The notes beneath the pieces are model-generated. The model saw only the letters and a program-made list of their open reading frames with translations. It was not told the DNA's origin and did no database searches. Shown one piece after another: positions 1 to 7,361 of a stretch of 50,222 nt of DNA (the first letter of the stretch is position 1; every line of letters begins with the position of its first letter). The stretch is from Sulfurospirillum sp964441765. Its GTDB lineage: Bacteria > Campylobacterota > Campylobacteria > Campylobacterales > Sulfurospirillaceae. Position numbers and translations under genes: made by a program. The stretch is from contig CAYTVI010000005.1 in assembly GCA_964441765.1 (NCBI GenBank), positions 1 through 50,222 on the forward strand. The letters run 5' to 3'.

Positions 1-232
1 TAACCTTAGGAAGATTAATATAGGTAAATGCCGTTTCAATTTCAGCACCACCGCCCATCAAAGCCATGTTAGCAGGGTTATAATAACTTGCATCTGCCCC
101 ATTGGCACTTGCAACGTACGCTGCGCTTAATGCTGTTGAGTTTAATGATTGCTCAGGGATTCGATAACCTGAAGCTAAAAGCGTTGCCGCACTGAGGCTT
201 AAAAGTGTTGCCACTTTGATTGTATTCTTCAT
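1..232 (-). CDS. FadL/OmpP1/TodX-family outer membrane protein (N-terminal part, cut by window edge)
   Basis: Only the first 77 codons lie in the window; the rest runs off the left edge. The ATG at 232 is preceded by an AAGGACA ribosome binding site. An N-terminal signal peptide of about 21 residues ends in LLAS, and the mature protein begins GYRIPEQSLNSTALSAAYVA followed by ADASYYNPANMALM. This is the plug-region start typical of FadL/OmpP1/TodX porins, which pass long-chain fatty acids or other hydrophobic compounds across the outer membrane. It follows nfo on the same strand after a 23-base gap, so it may be the last gene of that unit. The family call is firm; the substrate cannot be told. 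Confidence 0.85.
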   Translation of the reverse strand, partial: MKNTIKVATLLSLSAATLLASGYRIPEQSLNSTALSAAYVASANGADASYYNPANMALMGGGAEIETAFTYINLPKV

Positions 233-255
233 TCCAAATGTCCTTGTTTCAAAGT

Positions 256-1098
256 TTATTTTTCAAGACTGTATAACAACGCAATTTCTTGCGCCCATAG
301 ACTATCGTCAACGGTTTCAAGCACCAAAGGTATATCATCAAAGCGCACATCGTTCATCATCAAACGAAACGGTTCAAGCCCTAATTTTCCTCTGCCCAAA
401 GAGTCGTGTCTATCGACACGTTTGCCCAAATCAGGCTTAGAATCATTGAGGTGCATCCCCTTAAGATACTTAAATCCAACGATTGTATCAAATTTTTCAA
501 ATGTTTGCTTATAACTTTGCTCGTCCCTAATGTCATAACCTGATGTAAAAAGGTGACACGTATCGATGCAAACCCCGACACGTTCCTTATCGATGCTATT
601 CTCCATAAGAAAGCTTAAGTGTTCCATTTTGTAACCTAAGTTGCTTCCTTGCCCTGCCGTATTCTCCACAACAAGTGTGACATTTTGCGTTTGCCGTAAA
701 ACTTCATTCATCGAATCACTAATGGTACGTAAGCACTCTTCTTCACTGAATTGTTTAAGATGGCTTCCCGGGTGAAAATTAAGCTTGTCTAGCCCTAAAA
801 GTTCACAACGCCTTACCTCATCGATAAAAGCATTTAAAGATTTAGCACGTTGTTCTACGTCTGGATGCCCTAAATTGATCAAATAACTATCATGCGGCAA
901 AACATGTTTAGGTAAAATCTCTGCTTTTTCAAGTTCTTTTTTAAACCGTGTTATCTCTTCTTGGACAAGGGGCTTAGCCTCCCATTGGCGTTGATTTTTA
1001 GTAAATAGAGCAAATGCTTTTGCCCCAATTTTTGTAGCATTAATAGGGGCATTAAATACGCCACCACTCGCACTTACATGCGCTCCAATAAATTTCAT
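256..1098 (-). CDS. nfo: Endonuclease IV (AP endonuclease)
   Basis: Deoxyribonuclease IV cleaves DNA 5' of abasic sites during base excision repair. The protein has the expected TIM-barrel length (280 residues) and the three-zinc ligand set: HPGSHL (His), VVENTAGQG (Glu), GVCIDTCHLFTSGYD (Asp and His), HLNDSK (His), RVDRHDSLGRGKLG (Asp and His) and ETVDD (Glu). I place the start at the ATG at 1098 (MKFIGAHVSASGG) rather than the in-frame ATG at 1110, because the GAGGAAG ribosome binding site lies between the two and the family normally begins at the MKFIGAH segment. It follows the lipoprotein gene closely, so it is probably in the same transcription unit as the Fur-family regulator. Confidence 0.95.
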   Translation of the reverse strand: MKFIGAHVSASGGVFNAPINATKIGAKAFALFTKNQRQWEAKPLVQEEITRFKKELEKAEILPKHVLPHDSYLINLGHPDVEQRAKSLNAFIDEVRRCELLGLDKLNFHPGSHLKQFSEEECLRTISDSMNEVLRQTQNVTLVVENTAGQGSNLGYKMEHLSFLMENSIDKERVGVCIDTCHLFTSGYDIRDEQSYKQTFEKFDTIVGFKYLKGMHLNDSKPDLGKRVDRHDSLGRGKLGLEPFRLMMNDVRFDDIPLVLETVDDSLWAQEIALLYSLEK

Positions 1099-1112
1099 CT
1101 TCTTCCTCATTT

Positions 1113-1595
1113 TTAGGGTAATGGTCTTAAGCGTATCAAAATACCATTTTTACTATCTTTAAAATAACGCATATCTCCCTCAACACGATACTCTATTTGT
1201 GCCGTTGGCAGATCAATCTTTTGAGCAAATCCTGTGAGGTGTGTTATCGTGTTTTTTCCCTCATATAAAGCTCTTTTATCAACGATATCTTCCATGAATG
1301 TGGCATAATGTTCTGTCCCAAAAAAACGCCTATTAAAATCTTCTTTTTCAAAGCATGTTCCATCAAGGCAGATGGTATCATTGATTTCCAAATTGAATAA
1401 AACAGAGCCTGCATTAAAAATTTGAAGTTGCGTATAACCCTTGCCTTGATTTAGAAATCCTGTATCGGACAGTGCCATTTGAGGTGTTTTAATTGTAATT
1501 AAGTAAGGCTGTGACAGAGTAATTGGCTGCTTAACACTGCATCCACTAAAAAGTATCAAAGTGATAAAAATCATTACATGTAAAAAATTTTTCAT
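1113..1595 (-). CDS. Hypothetical lipoprotein
   Basis: A 160-residue protein with a lipoprotein signal peptide: charged start, hydrophobic run and lipobox LFSGC (Cys at about residue 19). The mature part is mostly beta-like and has two cysteines in ICLDGTCF, which could form a disulphide. I do not recognise a family. Its ATG overlaps the stop of the Fur-family gene by four bases (ATGA), so the two are translationally coupled. Given the adjacent metal transporter, a role in envelope metal handling is possible, but nothing in the protein shows it. One copy of the TTACATGTAA palindrome falls in the signal-peptide codons. Confidence 0.8.
   Translation of the reverse strand: MKNFLHVMIFITLILFSGCSVKQPITLSQPYLITIKTPQMALSDTGFLNQGKGYTQLQIFNAGSVLFNLEINDTICLDGTCFEKEDFNRRFFGTEHYATFMEDIVDKRALYEGKNTITHLTGFAQKIDLPTAQIEYRVEGDMRYFKDSKNGILIRLRPLP
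1574..1583. repeat. TTACATGTAA dispersed palindrome, first of 21 perfect copies
   Basis: The other perfect copies begin at 2268, 8870, 9950, 10354, 10762, 12125, 12145, 13346, 18160, 22589, 23178, 27541, 28459, 30626, 32558, 33634, 38509, 39033, 39993 and 43752 (each ten bases). Matches at 9 of 10 positions begin at 21193, 33974, 34379, 41983 and 47413; an 8 of 10 match begins at 12800. Eight perfect copies extend to TTTACATGTAAA. The motif is its own reverse complement, so it has no strand. Thirteen perfect copies are inside genes and eight between genes (one sharing its last base with the amt start codon). Confidence 0.92.
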
Positions 1596-1963
1596 GACTT
1601 ACACTCTTTACAAGTACCTTTTAAAACGATACTTTTGACCTCTGCATCCACAGGCCCTAAGTCGACATCCATGCAAGTGATTTGATGACAGGCTTCACAG
1701 ATAAAATGTGCATGTGTAGAGGTTGAAAGCTCAAAGTACCATTTGCGATCATCTGATTCAAATTTATGCACAATCCCTAGTTCTTCAAACTTGGCAACAT
1801 TACGATAAAACGTTGCTTTATCCATTACTTGTTCCATCTGCCCTTTTATCTGCTCATAACTCATAGGCGCTTTAGCTATTTTTAAAACGTCCAAAATCGC
1901 ACTTCGTGCCTCGGTTTTTTTAAGTCCATGATGCGCAAAAAGAGTATTTAAAAGTTCTGGCAT
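1592..1963 (-). CDS. Fur-family transcriptional regulator, candidate Zur
   Basis: A 123-residue Fur-family repressor. The N-terminal winged helix includes KKTEARSAILDVL and the recognition segment DKATFYRNVAKFEELGIV. The C-terminal half has a short His-rich stretch (STSTHAHF) and two CxxC pairs (CEAC and CKEC) that would form the structural zinc site. It is shorter than typical Fur, as many Zur/PerR-like members are. It lies divergent from a ZnuC/ZnuB-type transporter, with an inverted repeat in the shared promoter region. That makes a zinc-responsive regulator (Zur) the simplest guess; Fur- or Mur-type metal specificity cannot be excluded from sequence. The start at 1963 has a good GAGGAAAG ribosome binding site. 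Confidence 0.85.
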   Translation of the reverse strand: MPELLNTLFAHHGLKKTEARSAILDVLKIAKAPMSYEQIKGQMEQVMDKATFYRNVAKFEELGIVHKFESDDRKWYFELSTSTHAHFICEACHQITCMDVDLGPVDAEVKSIVLKGTCKECKS

Positions 1964-1985
1964 TCTTTCCTCTATCTTAGGTAAA

Positions 1986-2006
1986 TTTCATACAAAGTGT
2001 ATGAAA
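1986..2006. promoter_or_regulatory. Perfect inverted repeat, candidate Fur/Zur-family operator
   Basis: TTTCATAC, five spacer bases, then GTATGAAA: a perfect 8-bp dyad in the divergent region between the Fur-family gene and znuC. It sits 23 bases upstream of the regulator start. An A+T-rich symmetric site of about 20 bp is the usual form of Fur-family operators, so autoregulation plus control of the transporter is the natural inference. Confidence 0.6.
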
Positions 2007-2041
2007 GTAAGGCAATGGTATCCAAAGTTTTATTAAACTCC

Positions 2042-2070
2042 TTTTCATGCTATAATTTACTTCATGAAAA
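2042..2070 (+). promoter_or_regulatory. znuC promoter: -10 box inside a second inverted repeat; probable leaderless start
   Basis: A perfect TATAAT (2051-2056) lies only seven bases before the znuC ATG at 2064, so transcription would begin at or next to the start codon. No Shine-Dalgarno sequence is present. The box is framed by TTTTCATG (2042-2049) and CATGAAAA (2063-2070), a perfect 8-bp dyad similar to the arms of the operator 36 bases upstream. Confidence 0.6.
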
Positions 2071-2831
2071 ATGACCTAGAAATTAAAAATGCTTCGTTTT
2101 ACTATGACAACACACTTATCCTTGATACTATCTCGTTTGAATATTCAAAACGTGATTTTCTCGCCATTATTGGACCCAATGGGGGTGGGAAAAGTACCTT
2201 ACTTAAGATGATGATTGGTCTGCTTGAACCTAGTGCTGGAAGTATTACACTCTTTGGAGAAAAACCTTTACATGTAAGCCATCGTATCGCTTATGTTCCA
2301 CAAGATACCTTAGCTAATAAAGACTTTCCGATAAAAGTGTTGGATGTCGTTTTAATGGGAAGACTCTCTCAATCAAAAGCCTTTTCAACCTACTCAAAAG
2401 AAGATAAAGCGATTGCCCGTGCGATGCTTGAAAAAGTAGGTATGCTCTCTTATGAAAATCAAAAAATACACGCCCTCTCAGGTGGTCAACGTCAAAGGGT
2501 TTTTGTCGCTCGTGCTCTGGCAAGTGAAGCGGAAATTCTCTTTTTAGATGAACCAACTGCGAGCATTGACACCGCAGGGCAAATTGAGATTTTTAAACTC
2601 TTAAAACAGCTTAATGAGCATGTTGGCATCGTCATTATTAGCCATGATGTCAATGTCGCTTTAAACTATGCTACCAAAGTCGTTCACGTTAACAAAACCC
2701 TCTATCTTCACGATGTTCCAAAACAAGAATCTTTCAAGTTCTTTGATTCACCAAGTGAGCATCTTTGCCCTATAGAGCTCATCAGCGCAACACGCTGCAC
2801 CCATATTCATCCTAAAGAGGCAAAATGCTAG
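2064..2831 (+). CDS. znuC: Metal (zinc/manganese-type) ABC transporter ATP-binding protein
   Basis: ATPase of an ABC-3-type metal importer. Walker A is GPNGGGKST (about residue 37), the signature is LSGGQRQRV, Walker B is ILFLDEPT, and the switch histidine is in IISHDVN. The C-terminal tail carries two cysteines and two histidines (CTHIHPKEAKC) that could sense or bind metal. It overlaps the permease gene by seven bases. The neighbouring Fur-family gene points to zinc, but manganese or iron importers of the same class look alike. No substrate-binding protein (ZnuA) is in the window. The ATG has no ribosome binding site, consistent with a leaderless message. Confidence 0.88.
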   Translation: MKNDLEIKNASFYYDNTLILDTISFEYSKRDFLAIIGPNGGGKSTLLKMMIGLLEPSAGSITLFGEKPLHVSHRIAYVPQDTLANKDFPIKVLDVVLMGRLSQSKAFSTYSKEDKAIARAMLEKVGMLSYENQKIHALSGGQRQRVFVARALASEAEILFLDEPTASIDTAGQIEIFKLLKQLNEHVGIVIISHDVNVALNYATKVVHVNKTLYLHDVPKQESFKFFDSPSEHLCPIELISATRCTHIHPKEAKC

Positions 2832-3634
2832 ACGTTCTTCAATACGAATTTATGCAAAATGCCCTTGTTACATCGCTTATTGTTAGCCTGATATGCGGTA
2901 TTATTGGTACACTTATCGTGATTAACCGTATGGTTTTTATCGCTGGGGGCATTGCTCATGGCTCTTATGGTGGTATCGGACTTGCGCTTTATTTTGGTAT
3001 CGCTCCGATGCTCGGTGCTTCTGTTTTTGCTCTTTTTTTAGGACTTATTATTGCTATGATTACGCATCAAAACAGTACACGATTGGACTCTTTAATTGGA
3101 GTATTGTGGGCGTTTGGAATGGCATTAGGCATTATTATGAGCGATTTGACGCCTGGGTACAATGTCGATTTGATGAGTTATCTTTTTGGGGCTATTTTAT
3201 CGGTTTCACTTGAAGACATGATAGGCATGAGTGGGGTTTTACTCTTAACTATTGTCTTTACTGTACTCTTTTACAAACAACTTTTAGCCATGAGTTTTGA
3301 TGCGCAGTTTGCCAAACTTCGAGGGGTCAATGTAACCCTTCTTTACTTTGCATTGGTTGCACTCATCGCTTTAGGTGTGGTGATTATCATCCGTGCCGTT
3401 GGGCTTATTTTGGTGATTGCACTACTTACTATTCCACCCTATATTGCTGAAAAATTGACGAACTCTATGGGCGCAATGATGGCACTTTCATCATTGCTTT
3501 CTGCACTTTTTTGTTTTGTTGGGCTTAGCATTTCCTATGCGTTTGATGTCAGCAGTGGTGCTAGCATCATCTTGGTAGCCACCACGACTTTCTTCATACA
3601 ATTTTTAATTGGACATTTTTTTCATCGCTCGTGA
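2825..3634 (+). CDS. znuB: Metal ABC transporter permease (ABC-3 family)
   Basis: A 269-residue integral membrane protein with about eight hydrophobic segments. It has the ABC-3 family N-terminal pattern MQNALVTSLIVSLICGIIGT and the conserved stretch VFIAGGIAHGSYGGIGLALY, as in ZnuB/MntB permeases. It is translated from an ATG that overlaps the end of znuC, so the two form one unit. The last 13 bases overlap the 3' end of the convergent EamA gene, and no terminator is visible between them. Confidence 0.88.
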   Translation: MLDVLQYEFMQNALVTSLIVSLICGIIGTLIVINRMVFIAGGIAHGSYGGIGLALYFGIAPMLGASVFALFLGLIIAMITHQNSTRLDSLIGVLWAFGMALGIIMSDLTPGYNVDLMSYLFGAILSVSLEDMIGMSGVLLLTIVFTVLFYKQLLAMSFDAQFAKLRGVNVTLLYFALVALIALGVVIIIRAVGLILVIALLTIPPYIAEKLTNSMGAMMALSSLLSALFCFVGLSISYAFDVSSGASIILVATTTFFIQFLIGHFFHRS

Positions 3635-4533
3635 TGTGAATGTTTGCGCTTAAAAAACCATAGTGCGATGTAAGAACCTACTTCTGCTAGTAACATTCCG
3701 CTCAAAATCAGCCCTGCACCAAAGAGTTGTACGATGCTTAGCAACTCATCTGCAAAAAAGTATCCAAAAATACCAGCACTCACTGGCTCCATCGTAAAAA
3801 TAATGGCTGTTTTTGCCGCTGTTGTAAAACGCTGCATGGCTGTTTGTACCCAAAAAGCAAAAATGGTCGCAAATAGCACCGTAATCACAATCGCATTAAT
3901 CAATAATTCATCCACTTTTGCAGGCATAATCGTTCCTTCCATCGCCCATCCACCCAGTGCTGAACAAAAAGCAACGGTAAAAAATTGAACACACACCAAT
4001 AAAAAGATATTATGTCTTTTGGAAAGATGGTCGGTAAAAACAATGTGCAACGCAAACATCATCGCACAGATAAAAGCATAAAATTCTCCCAATGAAAAGC
4101 CTATTTCACTATTGAGAGTTAAATAATACAATCCAATAGCGGCAATAATTGCTCCTAGTACAGAATAGATAGACGCCTTATGCCTAAAAATAAGATACGA
4201 TGCGAAAGGGACAACGATAACGCTTAACCCTGTAATAAATCCGACAGTCGAAGAGTAGGTATAGGTCAACGCAAATGTTTGAAACGCATAACCTAAAAAC
4301 ATAAAAAGTCCAAGAACACCACCTGCTTTAAGAACTTCTTTGTCAAGAAATTTGAGATGTTTGTATGAAATCAACGTCATTAAAAGAGCGGCTAGAAAAA
4401 AACGCCAAAATAAAAAGGTGTAAACAGGTGTTTGCCCAACAGCATCTTGAACAATAAAAAATGTACTTCCCCATGCAACAGCCACTAAAAGCAATAAAAA
4501 ATCAGCGCCTATCTCTTTAAACTTATGATGCAT
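3622..4533 (-). CDS. EamA/DMT-superfamily transporter
   Basis: Drug/metabolite exporter-type membrane protein of about 303 residues with ten predicted transmembrane helices in two EamA repeats. The first repeat begins LLLLVAVAWGSTFFIVQDAV, and the second contains EFYAFICAMMFALHIVFTDH. The open frame extends to 4578, but that codon lies inside a -10-like TGCTAAAAT. The ATG at 4533 has an AAGGAA ribosome binding site nine to ten bases upstream, so I use it. Such proteins export amino acids or other metabolites; the substrate is unknown. It stands alone on the minus strand and ends inside the znuB 3' end. Confidence 0.85.
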   Translation of the reverse strand: MHHKFKEIGADFLLLLVAVAWGSTFFIVQDAVGQTPVYTFLFWRFFLAALLMTLISYKHLKFLDKEVLKAGGVLGLFMFLGYAFQTFALTYTYSSTVGFITGLSVIVVPFASYLIFRHKASIYSVLGAIIAAIGLYYLTLNSEIGFSLGEFYAFICAMMFALHIVFTDHLSKRHNIFLLVCVQFFTVAFCSALGGWAMEGTIMPAKVDELLINAIVITVLFATIFAFWVQTAMQRFTTAAKTAIIFTMEPVSAGIFGYFFADELLSIVQLFGAGLILSGMLLAEVGSYIALWFFKRKHSHHER

Positions 4534-4765
4534 CAAACCATTCCTTGCATTATGTATCTTCAAAATAAAAACGTGCATTTTAGCACAATGAAATCAGAAA
4601 ATATACTTTTAAAATAAAGAAAAATAACTACTTCTGTTTCCATAGAAAGATGTTTATCATCTCAAAACGTTCCATCCTGTAACGAAAGCTACTACAATCC
4701 CTTTATCCCTTGCTCTATCCTTAATGTTTTTTAAATTCCTTTATCTTACTTTTATATTCGACTGC

Positions 4766-4771
4766 TACAAT
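4766..4771 (+). promoter_or_regulatory. Candidate -10 box for the amino acid ABC transporter operon
   Basis: TACAAT lies 31 bases upstream of the ATPase start at 4803, with a GAAAGG ribosome binding site at 4792-4797. The gap from 4534 to 4802 is A+T-rich and otherwise shows no gene, repeat or RNA structure that I can support. Confidence 0.4.
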
Positions 4772-4802
4772 TATGGCTTACGTCATATTCTGAAAGGTTT
4801 TA

Positions 4803-5543
4803 ATGAGCCAACCCATCGTACGCATGGAAAATGTTGATAAGTATTATGGAGATTTTCATGTTTTAAAAAATATCAATTTCTCCGTCAGTGAAGGTGAAAT
4901 TGTTGTGATTTGTGGCCCAAGTGGCAGTGGTAAATCAACGCTTATTCGCTGTATTAACCGACTCGAAGAGATAGACAGCGGTGAAATTACCGTTGATGGC
5001 TACAATCTTTATTCAAAAAAAGTGGATATTAATCAAGTTCGTGCTGAAACTGGCATGGTTTTTCAGCACTTTAACCTCTTCCCACATCTTACGATTCTAG
5101 AAAACATAACCATTGCGCAACAAAAAGTTAAAAGAATGTCTAAGCATGATGCCAACGAAGCAGCACTAAAACTGCTTGAGCGTGTGGGGCTTGTCCACAA
5201 GGCAGAGGGCTATCCAAATGAGCTTAGTGGCGGACAAAAACAACGTGTTGCCATTGCTCGAACGCTTGCTATGAAACCTAAAATTATTTTATTTGATGAA
5301 CCTACTTCTGCCCTTGACCCGGAGATGATTGGTGGAGTTTTAGATGTTATGAGAGAACTTGCACACGAAAACTACACCATTATTTGTGTCACACATGAAA
5401 TGGGTTTTGCGAAGGAAGTATGTAACCGTGTTATCTTTATGGATGAGGGTTCCATCATTGAAGAAGCAACACCTGAAGAGTTTTTTGCTAACCCCAAAAC
5501 AACACGTGCACAGAAATTTTTACAAGAAGTATTAACGCATTAA
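4803..5543 (+). CDS. Polar amino acid ABC transporter ATP-binding protein (GlnQ type)
   Basis: A 246-residue ATPase of the polar amino acid importer family. Walker A is GPSGSGKST, the signature LSGGQKQRVAIART, Walker B IILFDEPTSALDP, and the switch region VTHEMGFAKEV. The EMGFA and FFANP segments are characteristic of the GlnQ/HisP/ArtP group. It is the first gene of a three-gene transporter with the binding protein (27-base gap) and the permease. Glutamine, glutamate, aspartate, arginine and cystine importers share this sequence type, so I leave the substrate open. Confidence 0.93.
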   Translation: MSQPIVRMENVDKYYGDFHVLKNINFSVSEGEIVVICGPSGSGKSTLIRCINRLEEIDSGEITVDGYNLYSKKVDINQVRAETGMVFQHFNLFPHLTILENITIAQQKVKRMSKHDANEAALKLLERVGLVHKAEGYPNELSGGQKQRVAIARTLAMKPKIILFDEPTSALDPEMIGGVLDVMRELAHENYTIICVTHEMGFAKEVCNRVIFMDEGSIIEEATPEEFFANPKTTRAQKFLQEVLTH

Positions 5544-5570
5544 AAAAACCAAACTTTATAAGGAGTCTGA

Positions 5571-6371
5571 ATGAAAAAGTTTTTAGCTGCATTACTTGTA
5601 ATGCTCGGCATCAATGCCATGGCTGATGATATCAACCTATGGCAAAAATCAACATTGAACAGTATTGTTCAAAAAGGTGTTTTAACCGTAGGATTAGAGC
5701 CTGGTTATATGCCTTTTGAGATGAAAGACAAACAAGGCAATATTATCGGCTTTGACGTTGATATGGCAAATGAGATGGCAAAAGCAATGGGTGTAAAACT
5801 CCAACTCGTCCCTACCGCTTGGGATGGCATTATTGCAGGCTTACTCACTGGTAAATATGACATTATCATGTCAGGTATGACCATTACGCAAGAGAGAAAT
5901 CTCAAAATCAACTTTGCAGACCCATACATCAGTGTTGGTCAAACCATTCTTGCACATAAAAAACATGCAGGTAAGAAATGGAGTGATTTGGATAAACCAG
6001 AATACACTATCGTTACAAAACTAGGTGTTACAGGTGAAATTGCAACCCGCAAAATGTTCAAAAAAGCAAAAATCAGAACGTTTGAAACTGAAGCTGACGC
6101 GGCACAAGAAGTTCTTAACGGTAATGCAGATGGCTTAGTGTATGACAAACCTTACAATGCTATCTTCTTCGCTGAAAAAGGCAAAGATAAGTTGGTTCAC
6201 ATGGATCAAGAACTTACCTATGAACCACTCGGTTGGGCGGTTAGAAAAGGTGATCCAGATTTTCTTAACTGGCTCAATAACTTCTTAAACCAAGCGAAAA
6301 ACGATGGTACTTACCAAAAAGTTTACGACAGATGGTTTAACGATACTGCATGGCAGAAAAAGGTACTCTAA
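5571..6371 (+). CDS. Periplasmic amino acid-binding protein (SBP_bac_3 family)
   Basis: Solute-binding protein of 266 residues with a cleavable signal peptide (MKKFLAALLVMLGINAMA). Family 3 landmarks are GVLTVGLEPGYMPFEMKD, the signature GFDVDMANEMAKAMG, WDGIIAGLLTGKYDIIMSGM, and the hinge/ligand region LGVTGEIATRKMFKKA. It has an AAGGAG ribosome binding site. It delivers its amino acid to the membrane complex encoded by the flanking genes. The ligand pocket is not diagnostic to my eye; the same fold serves glutamine, cystine and other polar amino acids. Confidence 0.92.
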   Translation: MKKFLAALLVMLGINAMADDINLWQKSTLNSIVQKGVLTVGLEPGYMPFEMKDKQGNIIGFDVDMANEMAKAMGVKLQLVPTAWDGIIAGLLTGKYDIIMSGMTITQERNLKINFADPYISVGQTILAHKKHAGKKWSDLDKPEYTIVTKLGVTGEIATRKMFKKAKIRTFETEADAAQEVLNGNADGLVYDKPYNAIFFAEKGKDKLVHMDQELTYEPLGWAVRKGDPDFLNWLNNFLNQAKNDGTYQKVYDRWFNDTAWQKKVL

Positions 6372-6374
6372 ATC

Positions 6375-7340
6375 GTGGCAAAAGAAAAACAACATCTTTT
6401 GCAAAATAAAGCATTTGGCCACGCTGTGGCCATTGCTTTTTATCTTGCAATAGGCTACTTACTCTTTACAGCAGCTTCCAATATGAATTATATTTGGAAG
6501 TGGACAAGCGTGCCAAAATACTTTGCCTATGAAAAAACAGATACACTCAATGCTCCTTTTGATGGAACCATTCAACTCAGTGGCACACGTCTTGTTTTAG
6601 AAGGACGTGATGATAGCAAAGAGATTGAAATTGACAAAGGTTTTTCTCTTTTGGTTAAACACGGTGATAGTGTTTATGAACACGATGCCATTGCTCAAAA
6701 AACGTATATGCAAATGGGACCTTTAGTTGAAGGCTTGATTGTTACCCTTCAAATTTCTGGGCTTTCTGCCATCTTAGCTTTTAGTATAGGCTTTTTACTC
6801 GCCCTTATGCGTATTTCAAGCTACCAATTTTTAAAAGATATTGCAACAGTTTATATTGCGATTATTAGAGGAACACCTCTTCTGGTGCAAATCTTTATTT
6901 TTTATTTTATCATCGCAACTATTTTTGAGCTAGAACGCTTTTTAGCAGGAGCAATATCATTAGGTCTCTTCTTTGGGGCTTATATTGCTGAGGTTTTACG
7001 TGGGGCTATTCAGTCTATCGATAAAGGACAATACGAAGCGGCTAAATCATTGGGCATGAATTATTTTCAAACCATGGTTTATATCGTTATGCCTCAAGCA
7101 CTCAAACGTTCATTACCAACACTAGTAGGTGAGATGATTGCACTTGTAAAAGACTCTTCACTGGTTTCTGTTATCTCTATTACAGACCTGACCAAAGTTG
7201 GTCGAGAAATCGTTGCCAACACCTTTTCGCCTTTTGAAACATGGCTGATTATTGCGGCTATGTATTTTGTGATAACTTTCTTACTCACAGCTCTTGGACA
7301 TAAAATTGAAATGAAGATGAAAAAACAAGGAGGGATGTAA
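6375..7340 (+). CDS. Amino acid ABC transporter permease with an extra N-terminal helix and periplasmic insert
   Basis: The C-terminal part (about residues 115-315) is a normal His/Glu/Gln-type permease. It has the EAA loop GAIQSIDKGQYEAAKSLGMN and TP-rich RGTPLLVQIFIFYF. Before it lie about 110 unusual residues: a membrane helix (about 17-34) and a soluble segment. Residues 60-66 (APFDGTI) and 94-106 (VKHGDSVYEHDAI) resemble the two halves of a biotinyl/lipoyl-like sandwich hybrid, as in HlyD-type adaptors. The start is a GTG three bases after the binding-protein stop, with an AAGG site upstream. As the only permease gene here, it probably forms a homodimer. Confidence 0.88.
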   Translation: MAKEKQHLLQNKAFGHAVAIAFYLAIGYLLFTAASNMNYIWKWTSVPKYFAYEKTDTLNAPFDGTIQLSGTRLVLEGRDDSKEIEIDKGFSLLVKHGDSVYEHDAIAQKTYMQMGPLVEGLIVTLQISGLSAILAFSIGFLLALMRISSYQFLKDIATVYIAIIRGTPLLVQIFIFYFIIATIFELERFLAGAISLGLFFGAYIAEVLRGAIQSIDKGQYEAAKSLGMNYFQTMVYIVMPQALKRSLPTLVGEMIALVKDSSLVSVISITDLTKVGREIVANTFSPFETWLIIAAMYFVITFLLTALGHKIEMKMKKQGGM

Positions 7341-7361
7341 AACATCTCTCCTTCCTTTTTT
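7329..7361 (+). terminator. Rho-independent terminator of the amino acid ABC operon
   Basis: The stem GGAGGGATGT / ACATCTCTCC (ten pairs, one G-T) with an AAA loop is followed by TTCC and a T run. The permease stop codon lies within the left side of the hairpin. The T run ends at the stop of the convergent PilZ gene. Confidence 0.85.

Noticed and set aside
903..908. Further ACATGT hexamers (also near 26508, 28998, 35028, 35676 and 37071)
   Set aside because: They lack the TTA/TAA flanks and are explained by chance or by their codons; not counted as repeat copies.
1113..1595. Lipoprotein as the missing ZnuA-type binding protein
   Set aside because: Far too short, wrong fold pattern and no metal-binding histidine cluster.
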